Both the position numbers and the translations under genes were made by a program. The notes below the pieces were generated by a model, which saw only the letters and a program-made list of their open reading frames with translations, had not been told where the DNA came from and searched no databases. Shown in pieces: positions 1-5,057 of a DNA stretch of 5,057 bases (position 1 is its first letter; each line of letters opens with the position of its first letter). This stretch comes from an uncultured Sphingobacteriia bacterium (GTDB lineage Bacteria; Bacteroidota; Bacteroidia; Chitinophagales; Chitinophagaceae), in NCBI GenBank assembly GCA_945957225.1, contig CAMFKK010000224.1, positions 1-5,057 on the forward strand. Direction: 5' to 3'.

Positions 1-188
1 ATTAAAAAGACTAAACAAGTTACTAGTTTCATAGTATTTGTTTTGAAAGCAAAATTAACCTTGCAACATTGAATGGTCTAGAATATTCCTATTTGAATTA
101 ATCAATTAATAGCAGAAAAACTGCAATTTTTCTAAAGCGAGAAGCTATTTTATTGAATATCTATTTGTTTGTTTAGCTTTTTGTAAAT
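1..188. other. Gene-free AT-rich leader
   Basis: I see no convincing coding region here. The reading frame of the downstream glycosyltransferase is closed by a TAG at 174-176, so that gene cannot begin far upstream. The stretch is very AT-rich and holds a small GCAG/CTGC inverted repeat (112-124) followed by a short T run, too weak to call a terminator with confidence. Candidate promoter elements lie at its right end. Whatever gene precedes it lies outside the window. Confidence 0.6.
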
Positions 189-191
189 TTG
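164..191 (+). promoter_or_regulatory. Candidate Bacteroidota-type promoter for the glycosyltransferase-fucosidase pair
   Basis: TAAATTTG at 184-191 matches the Bacteroidota -7 consensus TAnnTTTG exactly, and TTTG at 164-167 could be the -33 element. The gap of 16 bases is a little shorter than the usual 19 or so. If this box is used, transcription would begin at or just past the ATG at 195, giving a leaderless or nearly leaderless message, which is a point against it. A weaker alternative is TAGCTTTT at 174-181 (one mismatch) with ATTG at 152-155. Only base matching supports either one. Confidence 0.3.
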
Positions 192-194
192 GGT

Positions 195-1187
195 ATGCCT
201 CAGCAAGAACGCGTTCCTCAGGTTCCACCAAAAATTGCTCCTATTCCGGATGGCGTTCAAAGACCACTATGGTCAGTAATGATTCCTGTTTATAATAGTT
301 TGCCTTATTTGGAACAAACCATTCGTTCTATTTTGGCCCAAGACCCTGGAGAAGAACTGATGCAGATTGAAGTGGTGGATGATATTAGCAAGGATGGTGA
401 TGTTGCAGCTTTAGTTGAACGTGTGGGTAAGGGAAGGGTTCAATTTTACCAGCAACCAGTGAACGTGGGTAATGTGCGCAATTTTGAAACCTGTATCAAC
501 CGTGCTCGCGGACAATATGTTCATTTATTGCATGGCGATGATTATGTAGAGCCAGGATATTATGCGGCCATACAACAACTGTTTGAAGACTTTCCTGAAG
601 CGGGTGCCGCTTGTACCGATTGGCACTATGTTACCAATGACGGTAATAGGCTATGGAATAATGAGATGATTGATACTGAAAGAGGGATTCTTAAAAACTG
701 GTTGCAACGCATTTCGGTTAGACAATATTTAGAACCACCAGCCATGGTAGTAAAGCGCAGTACTTATGAAGACCTTGGTGCTTTCTATGGTGTGCATTGT
801 GCAGAAGATTGGGTCATGTGGGTGCGTATTGCCAGCAAATATCCGGTGGCATATATTCCTGAAGTGTTGGCTAAGTATCGTGTTCATCCGCAGAACATTA
901 CTTCTGCTTCTTTTAAAAATGGCAATAATTTCCGCGACCTCATGAAAGCCATTCAGATGAATATGTTGTATTTGCCTGTTGGCGATAGAAAGATAGCGGA
1001 GAAAGCATCTAGGAAAAACTTTGCCTACTATTTTGCACACTTGGCACACAATAAGTATCATCAAAACGGTGATACAGAAATGGCTAAAATTATTGCGCAT
1101 GATGCCCTGAAATTTCAATGGAGCGCTATGGCAATTAAGAAAGCATTACTACTTTACTTCAAGATCCTGATTAGATATAAGCAATAA
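195..1187 (+). CDS. Family 2 glycosyltransferase (GT-A fold)
   Basis: Transfers a sugar from a nucleotide-sugar donor to a glycan or lipid-linked acceptor on the cytoplasmic side; donor and acceptor cannot be read from the sequence. Counting from ATG 195 (330 aa), a proline-rich lead of about 24 residues is followed by the GT-A opening VMIPVYN (28-34), the nucleotide-binding VVDD (60-63), NVGNVRNFE (90-98), the metal-binding HGDD (113-116) in place of the usual DxD, and an ED pair at 204-205 in AEDWVMW, where this family carries its catalytic base. No signal peptide or clear membrane helix is present; the C-terminus is basic and hydrophobic (KKALLLYFKILIRYK) and may touch the membrane. A TTG six bases upstream at 189 is in frame, but ATG 195 is preferred; the next Met lies inside the fold. 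The length is normal for the family. The fucosidase gene follows after 11 bases, so the two are probably co-transcribed. The family assignment is secure, the sugar specificity unknown. Confidence 0.93.
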   Translation: MPQQERVPQVPPKIAPIPDGVQRPLWSVMIPVYNSLPYLEQTIRSILAQDPGEELMQIEVVDDISKDGDVAALVERVGKGRVQFYQQPVNVGNVRNFETCINRARGQYVHLLHGDDYVEPGYYAAIQQLFEDFPEAGAACTDWHYVTNDGNRLWNNEMIDTERGILKNWLQRISVRQYLEPPAMVVKRSTYEDLGAFYGVHCAEDWVMWVRIASKYPVAYIPEVLAKYRVHPQNITSASFKNGNNFRDLMKAIQMNMLYLPVGDRKIAEKASRKNFAYYFAHLAHNKYHQNGDTEMAKIIAHDALKFQWSAMAIKKALLLYFKILIRYKQ

Positions 1188-1198
1188 AATACAGCAGC

Positions 1199-2539
1199 AT
1201 GAAATCAATAGATGCATTAGTTGGTGTTAAGACTACCAAACAATTTCTGATCTTGATTCTGTTGGTAAGTTTTTCAAGCTATAGCATCGCGCAGCAAAAA
1301 ACTGCAGTAGTAAAGACGCCACCCACTGTGTTGCAAGATTTTATGGACCAACGTTTTGGTATGTTTATCCATTGGGGTCCGGTGAATTTGCGTGGCACTG
1401 AAATTGGTTGGAGCAGGGGTAATGGCGTTGATACGGCCGACTACGATAACTTATACAAAGAGTTTAATCCCGTTTTATTTAATGCAGAAGCTTGGGTATT
1501 GGCTGCTAAGAACGCGGGTATGAAATACTTGACCATTACTGCCAAACACCATGATGGCTTTTGTTTGTGGCCCAGTAAGTTCACGGATTATGATATCATG
1601 TCATCGCCTTACAAAAAAGATATTCTGGATGAGTTGAGTAAAGCCTGTTTGAAACAAGGCATTAAATTCTGTGTATACTTTACCCTTTTAGATTGGCATG
1701 ACCCACTTTATCCTGTGAGCAATATTCCCAATGCTGGTCTTAAATCAACTGGCGATATGCGCAAATTGGTAGACAAGATCAAGGGGCAATTAACAGAGAT
1801 TGTAAAAGGCTATCATCCTTATATGTTGTGGTTTGATGGTAATTGGGAAGCACCTTGGACCTTGCCCATGGGCCAAGAAATATACGCGCATTTAAAACAG
1901 TTGGATCCCAATGTGATTGTCAATAATCGGCTTGGCAAAGGCACGCATAAAATCATGAATGACCAAACAGTGGGTGACTATGCAACACCGGAACAATATA
2001 TTGGTGAGATTAATATGAAGGATCCTTGGGAGTCTTGTATTACTATTTGCAATCAATGGGCTTGGAAACCCAATGACAAAATGAAAACATTAAAAGAATC
2101 CTTGCACACCCTTGCTGGTACTGCTGGTGGCAATGGCAATTTGTTATACAATGTTGGGCCAATGGCCGATGGTAGAATAGAACATCGCCAAATTAAGATG
2201 TTGTCAGAAATGGGCAAATGGTTAGCGCAATATGGCGCGTCTATTTATGGAACCCGGGGTGGTCCATACTTGCCTAGCAAGGATTTGGTAGCCACCAGAA
2301 AGGGCAGCAAAGTCTATCTACACTTACTCAAAACAAGCGCTACTAGTATTGCCCTACCAAACCTTCCTACCAAACAGCGCCTAAGTTCTGTGCGCTATCT
2401 CAACGGAGCTTTATTGGCATTTCAACAAGATGAATTTGGCATCAATATTCCGCTCACTGGAAAAATGCCTGATTTGAATAACACCGTCTTGGTCTTGGAT
2501 TTTGTGGGCGATGTTTCAAATGTGGAATTGGTGCGCTAG
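1199..2539 (+). CDS. Secreted alpha-L-fucosidase, GH29
   Basis: Hydrolyses terminal alpha-L-fucose from glycans with retention of configuration. The 446 aa begin with a signal peptide: a basic stretch to about residue 14, a hydrophobic core (FLILILLVSF), and a likely signal peptidase I site after Ala31 (SYSIA/QQ). There is no lipobox cysteine, so the product is probably periplasmic or exported. The (beta/alpha)8 domain covers roughly residues 42-345, with the GH29 signatures FGMFIHWG (53-60), AKHHDGFCLW (115-124, fucose-binding histidines 117 and 118) and LWFDGNWE (210-217). Asp213 is the expected nucleophile. Glu279 in PWESC aligns by motif with the WEMC glutamate of human FUCA1 proposed as acid/base; Glu265 (TPEQ) is an alternative. 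NGNLLYNVGPMADG (312-325) is also typical. A short beta-rich C-terminal part follows; no carbohydrate-binding module or C-terminal sorting domain is seen. The gene starts 11 bases after the glycosyltransferase and ends in a TAG overlapping the convergent regulator's stop. GH29 is firm; linkage preference is not. Confidence 0.96.
   Translation: MKSIDALVGVKTTKQFLILILLVSFSSYSIAQQKTAVVKTPPTVLQDFMDQRFGMFIHWGPVNLRGTEIGWSRGNGVDTADYDNLYKEFNPVLFNAEAWVLAAKNAGMKYLTITAKHHDGFCLWPSKFTDYDIMSSPYKKDILDELSKACLKQGIKFCVYFTLLDWHDPLYPVSNIPNAGLKSTGDMRKLVDKIKGQLTEIVKGYHPYMLWFDGNWEAPWTLPMGQEIYAHLKQLDPNVIVNNRLGKGTHKIMNDQTVGDYATPEQYIGEINMKDPWESCITICNQWAWKPNDKMKTLKESLHTLAGTAGGNGNLLYNVGPMADGRIEHRQIKMLSEMGKWLAQYGASIYGTRGGPYLPSKDLVATRKGSKVYLHLLKTSATSIALPNLPTKQRLSSVRYLNGALLAFQQDEFGINIPLTGKMPDLNNTVLVLDFVGDVSNVELVR
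2536..2539. other. Shared palindromic stop site of two convergent genes
   Basis: The four bases CTAG read TAG on the plus strand (2537-2539, end of the fucosidase) and TAG on the minus strand (2538-2536, end of the response regulator). The two genes therefore overlap tail to tail by four bases with no spacer, and any transcription terminator for either must lie inside the other gene. Confidence 0.95.
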
Positions 2540-3195
2540 ACTTTTACAAGCCCATGTTTAATGGCAAACATGGCCAGTCCTACTCTACTACTAATATTGA
2601 GCTTTTGGAAAATATCGGCTCTATAGCCGTCAATGGTTTTTTCACTCTTGAACATTTCTTTGGCAATTTGCTGATAGGTTTTTTCTGAACAGGCCAATTT
2701 AATAAACGTAAGTTCATTTTCATTGAGGTTCATAAAAGCGCTGAGTTCGCTTTTATCATCTACTAGTTGTGTCAGGCTTTGCATGACCTTTCTAGAAACA
2801 ATATCATTGTAATAAAATCCTACGCGCATTAGTTCTGAGAAAGCTAGCTTGAGTTCACTCAGGTCTGCGTCTTTGAGTACATAACCTTTGGCGCCGCATT
2901 TAATCATTTTGATAATGGCCGTTTCTGCGTCCATAGTACTCAATGCCAAAACTTTTACACTTGGGTGATTTTGCTTGAGCCATTCGCAGGTTGCAAAGCC
3001 ATCCATCTCTGGCATGCTAATATCCATTAAAACAATATCTGGTAATTTCTTAGGATTGAGTTGGGCTATAAAATCCTTGCCTGTACTGGCATCAAACAAT
3101 ACTTTGTAGTCTGGAAACACAGCAATCAAAGATGCAAGACCTTTTCTAAAAAGTGTATGGTCATCTACAATGGCAATATATTTGGTATCAGACAT
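2536..3195 (-). CDS. NarL/LuxR-type response regulator
   Basis: DNA-binding output half of a two-component system, expected to be phosphorylated by the kinase encoded just upstream. The 219 aa begin with a receiver domain (about 5-120) carrying the acidic pair Asp11-Asp12, the phospho-acceptor Asp58 (LMDISMPEMDG), Ser86 in the switch position and Lys108 in YVLKD. All catalytic positions are intact, so it should be phosphorylatable. After a linker (about 121-155) comes a LuxR-type helix-turn-helix (about 156-219). Its LNENELTFIKLACSEKTYQQ and IAKEMFKSEKTIDGYR segments occupy the place of the usual LTxRExEVLxLiaxGxsnxEIA and SxxTVxxHR; the recognition helix has DGYR rather than the common xxHR. 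ATG at 3195-3193 lies within the end of the kinase gene (8-base overlap), pointing to translational coupling. Target genes are unknown; the neighbouring glycan genes are not evidence of regulation, since they are on the opposite strand. Confidence 0.96.
   Translation of the reverse strand: MSDTKYIAIVDDHTLFRKGLASLIAVFPDYKVLFDASTGKDFIAQLNPKKLPDIVLMDISMPEMDGFATCEWLKQNHPSVKVLALSTMDAETAIIKMIKCGAKGYVLKDADLSELKLAFSELMRVGFYYNDIVSRKVMQSLTQLVDDKSELSAFMNLNENELTFIKLACSEKTYQQIAKEMFKSEKTIDGYRADIFQKLNISSRVGLAMFAIKHGLVKV
2552..2573. repeat. Perfect 8-bp inverted repeat near the convergent gene ends
   Basis: CCATGTTT (2552-2559) and AAACATGG (2566-2573) are exact reverse complements around a 6-base loop. The repeat lies inside the last codons of the response regulator and 12 bases past the fucosidase stop. 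It could act as a 3'-end hairpin for the fucosidase message, but no T run follows it on either strand, so a classic intrinsic terminator is not supported. On the minus strand it encodes part of the AMFAIKHG segment, so it may be only a coincidence of coding sequence. Confidence 0.45.
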
Positions 3196-3973
3196 AAGGC
3201 AGTTTTATATGCACTTTGGTTCCTTGGCCTGGCTCGCTCTCAATTTTTACATGCCCGCCAATTAATTCCATGCGTTTGTACAAATTCATGAGGCCAAGTC
3301 CGTGGTGATGCAATTGTTCTTCCTGAAAATTAAATCCTTTTCCATTATCAGAAACCAGGATTCTCAAACAATGTTCCCGATAATTAAAACCTACCATTAC
3401 TGCATTGGCATTGGCGTGTTTGATAATATTCTGAATACATTCCTGTATAACTCTATAGAGGATCAATTGCTTCTGAGTCTCTATTTCCCTAGTTTGCCCA
3501 TTGGTTTCAAATTGAATAGAGAGAATCCCAGCCCTATTAATTCTGGTCACTTCTTGTTGAATGGATTCATCTAAGCCCAAGACCCTAATCCGGTCAGAGC
3601 TCAATCCCTTTGCTACATCTCGCAGGTCTGTTAAAGCTTTGCTGATATTCTCCTTTGCATCGGTAAGTAATTCCTGATTCACTGTTTCTCCCTCACCAAT
3701 AATATTCAACTGCACTTTTGCCAAGCTCAAGATCTGCCCCACATTATCATGAATTTCTTGACTAATACTATTAAAGGTTTGTTCTTGTATTTCTAATTGT
3801 GATTGAAGTAGGGTTTGGTTGAAATTGGCTAGGGCAATGGTCTTTTCTTGTTTGTATAACTGATTTTTTTTCCTGAACAGATTAATTAATAATAGAAATG
3901 CTAATACAAAAAGTAGCACCAAAAGGGTAATAATGAGAATAGTGATTCTTATTTCTTCGTTTGCATTGGGCAT
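3188..3973 (-). CDS. Sensor histidine kinase, HisKA_3 (NarX/DesK class), single N-terminal membrane helix
   Basis: Autophosphorylates on histidine and passes the phosphate to the adjacent NarL-type regulator. With the start chosen here (ATG 3973-3971) the protein has 261 aa. Seven polar residues precede one long hydrophobic helix (about 8-33, IRITILIITL through LLLINLF), then a basic stop (RKK), a helical linker likely to form a coiled coil (about 37-68), and the dimerisation/phosphoacceptor H-box ISQEIHDNVGQ with His75. The HATPase_c domain has the N-box ECIQNIIKHA (Asn182), the G1 box SDNGKGF (Asp209) and the G2 box GLGLMNLYKRM (225-235). No periplasmic domain, HAMP or PAS is present, so it has no evident sensor of its own. 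The frame stays open upstream to 4132, but those 53 codons lie almost wholly inside the membrane-protein gene, and the 3973 start gives the canonical short architecture. It overlaps the upstream gene by 25 bases and the regulator by 8. Confidence 0.93.
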   Translation of the reverse strand: MPNANEEIRITILIITLLVLLFVLAFLLLINLFRKKNQLYKQEKTIALANFNQTLLQSQLEIQEQTFNSISQEIHDNVGQILSLAKVQLNIIGEGETVNQELLTDAKENISKALTDLRDVAKGLSSDRIRVLGLDESIQQEVTRINRAGILSIQFETNGQTREIETQKQLILYRVIQECIQNIIKHANANAVMVGFNYREHCLRILVSDNGKGFNFQEEQLHHHGLGLMNLYKRMELIGGHVKIESEPGQGTKVHIKLPYV

Positions 3974-4584
3974 AAGAATCCGATTGAGTAAAACAAATAG
4001 AGGATTAGGTTTGAAACCATTGAAATCAAGGCTAATTCTTGGTAATGAGGACTGTTTTTTGACAGATATTGTTGGAATATATAATATACAAGCGTTATAG
4101 AATAAAAAATTAAATTCCCGCTTACTATCCAAAAATTAGAAAGCTTAGTTAATTCAAAATCTTCGTCTTTTTGATACAATTCAAACAGATATAAAATGGA
4201 ATAAACAGTTATGAGGAATCCACCAACGGAAACACCTAAACCACTTGAACTGTTAAAATTTTCTTTATTAAGGAAAAAATACAACAACATAAAAATGGCA
4301 AAGAATGAAAAGCCAATCTTGATGATAGTTTTATTTCTTTTGGTATAGCAAGAAGTATAATAGAACAGGCTTAGAAACAATCCCTCCAAGAATTGGTAAA
4401 TATGATAGATTGATTTTGAAATAGGTCTTGGATAGGCAATATCATGAATATATTCGGTTGCCAATGCGGCTACTAATAAGGGGATTAACCACAAGTGTTG
4501 TGATTCAAGCTTATTCCTTCTAATCAATAAAAGGAATAAGCTCAAATACAACAAACTATAATATACTTCTTTGGGAATGCTCAC
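3949..4584 (-). CDS. Seven-helix integral membrane protein of unknown function, upstream of the kinase
   Basis: I do not recognise a named family. The 211 aa are dominated by hydrophobic, aromatic-rich helices at about 5-21, 31-48, 60-79, 86-104, 115-135, 151-172 and 184-205, which suggests seven membrane passes. Loops are short; the longest are around 105-114 (NKENFNSSSG) and 136-150 (charged, QKDEDFELTK). Charged or polar residues sit in or beside helices 2 and 3 (TEYIHDI at 43-49, YQFLEG at 63-68) and could bind a ligand or ion. There is no signal peptide, lipobox or enzymatic motif. The start is GTG at 4584-4582, whose first base is the last base of the preceding gene's TAG, with purine-rich AAGAAGAAATA in front; no other Met occurs before residue 100. 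It overlaps the kinase start by 25 bases. The context suggests it is the sensing or signal-coupling membrane partner of a kinase that has no sensor domain, but that is inference. Confidence 0.85.
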   Translation of the reverse strand: MSIPKEVYYSLLYLSLFLLLIRRNKLESQHLWLIPLLVAALATEYIHDIAYPRPISKSIYHIYQFLEGLFLSLFYYTSCYTKRNKTIIKIGFSFFAIFMLLYFFLNKENFNSSSGLGVSVGGFLITVYSILYLFELYQKDEDFELTKLSNFWIVSGNLIFYSITLVYYIFQQYLSKNSPHYQELALISMVSNLILYLFYSIGFLCPMQTKK

Positions 4585-5057
4585 TATTTCTTCTTAGTTG
4601 ATTTTTTCTTTGGAGGAACGCTAAAATATGCTTCAATATCATTTTCATTACTTGCTACTGTAAAGAAGGGTCTTTTACCTGTATGTGATTTTGAATTTTG
4701 TTCTGGTGGCGGCGGCCAGTTTTCCTCACCCAATAATGGATCTATCTCAATTAATTTTCCGTTTCTATCTAGCGCTTTTCCAAGATGCGCTTGTATAATT
4801 TCTTTCTTTTTATTTAATCCTATAAAGCAAGCAGTAACCTTGTTATTTCTTTGGTGTTCTTGTCCATCGTCTAGACCAAAGAAAACGCCTATTTCATCAC
4901 ATTCCGCTTCAAGGGAAATTTTTAATAAACGCATCATTGCTGGTTTATCAATGTAAAACTGCAAATATTGATGGTTTAGATCAACCTTTTTTGTTACTGT
5001 TTTTTTAGCGTTATGTGCTTCAAGAGCAGAGTGCATTAGTCTTTTATATTCTATCAC
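4584..5057 (-). CDS. Soluble protein of unknown function, first visible gene of the kinase operon (5' end uncertain)
   Basis: I do not recognise this protein. The frame is open to the window edge, where the first codon is GTG (5057-5055); an ATG at 5036-5034 is another possible start, and the gene may extend beyond the window. The visible 157 codons lack membrane helices and a signal peptide. A central block (about 30-95) with alternating hydrophobic residues, including MMRLLKISLEAECDEIGVFF, GLDDG and VTACFIGLNKKKEI, looks like a small alpha/beta domain. After HLGKALDRNGKLIEIDPLLG comes a low-complexity, proline-rich tail (ENWPPPPEQ at 112-120) ending in a basic run (PPKKKSTKKK). No catalytic motif can be named. 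Its TAG stop shares a base with the GTG of the membrane protein, so it is probably translated from the same message as the two-component system; a role linked to that signalling is plausible but unproven. Confidence 0.8.
   Translation of the reverse strand: MIEYKRLMHSALEAHNAKKTVTKKVDLNHQYLQFYIDKPAMMRLLKISLEAECDEIGVFFGLDDGQEHQRNNKVTACFIGLNKKKEIIQAHLGKALDRNGKLIEIDPLLGEENWPPPPEQNSKSHTGKRPFFTVASNENDIEAYFSVPPKKKSTKKK

Noticed and set aside
92..111. Near-palindromic TTGAATTAATCAATTAA stretch as a possible operator
   Set aside because: Symmetry is imperfect and the sequence is almost pure A/T, where such matches arise by chance.
112..130. GCAG-AAAAA-CTGC hairpin followed by AATTTT, as a terminator of an upstream gene
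   Set aside because: The stem is only four base pairs and no upstream gene end is visible, so it is not distinguishable from chance in AT-rich DNA.
729..1118. 129-codon open frame on the minus strand inside the glycosyltransferase
   Set aside because: It lies wholly antisense to a gene with intact GT2 motifs, and its translation has no recognisable domain; it is a shadow frame.
3061..3291. 76-codon plus-strand frame across the regulator/kinase junction
   Set aside because: It is antisense to conserved receiver-domain and kinase C-terminal coding sequence and has no protein-like features of its own.
3302..3574. 90-codon plus-strand frame inside the kinase
   Set aside because: It is antisense to the kinase ATPase domain; its composition is explained by the opposite strand.
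3974..4132. N-terminal extension of the kinase frame
   Set aside because: It overlaps the membrane-protein gene in another frame and carries no domain or signal; ATG 3973 gives the canonical kinase layout.
1..5057. CRISPR array, tRNA/rRNA genes, insertion sequence or retroelement signatures
   Set aside because: No regularly spaced repeats, cloverleaf-like sequences, transposase or reverse transcriptase motifs, or flanking terminal repeats were found by reading both strands.

Overview
The window looks like chromosomal DNA from a low-GC member of the Bacteroidota, most plausibly a Chitinophagaceae-like relative. This is inferred from three things: an exact TAnnTTTG-type -7 promoter box in front of the first gene, the lack of strong Shine-Dalgarno sequences, and the style of the two-component pair (a short, one-helix HisKA_3 kinase with a SQEIHDNVGQ-type H-box beside a NarL/LuxR-type regulator). 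No RNA gene, CRISPR array, insertion sequence or frameshifted gene was seen.

Left half, plus strand (195-2539). After a gene-free leader (1-188) come two tightly spaced genes. The first encodes a cytoplasmic family-2 (GT-A) glycosyltransferase. Eleven bases later comes a secreted GH29 alpha-L-fucosidase with a type I signal peptide. One builds glycans and the other trims terminal fucose, so the pair is probably the downstream end of a surface-polysaccharide or glycan-handling locus that lies mostly outside the window.

Right half, minus strand (5057 to 2536). Four genes run leftward as one fully overlapping cluster: a soluble protein of unknown function (5' end at or beyond the window edge), a seven-helix membrane protein of unknown function, a NarX/DesK-class histidine kinase with no extracytoplasmic domain, and its NarL-type response regulator. 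The junctions overlap by 1, 25 and 8 bases. This suggests a single transcript with translational coupling. The working hypothesis is that the multi-pass protein supplies the sensing surface that the kinase lacks.

The two halves converge on a 4-base palindrome, CTAG (2536-2539), in which each strand reads its own TAG stop codon, so there is no intergenic space. A perfect 8-bp inverted repeat lies just inside the end of the regulator gene. Most genes belong to recognisable families. The parts least explained by known families are the two unknown genes at the head of the kinase/regulator operon.
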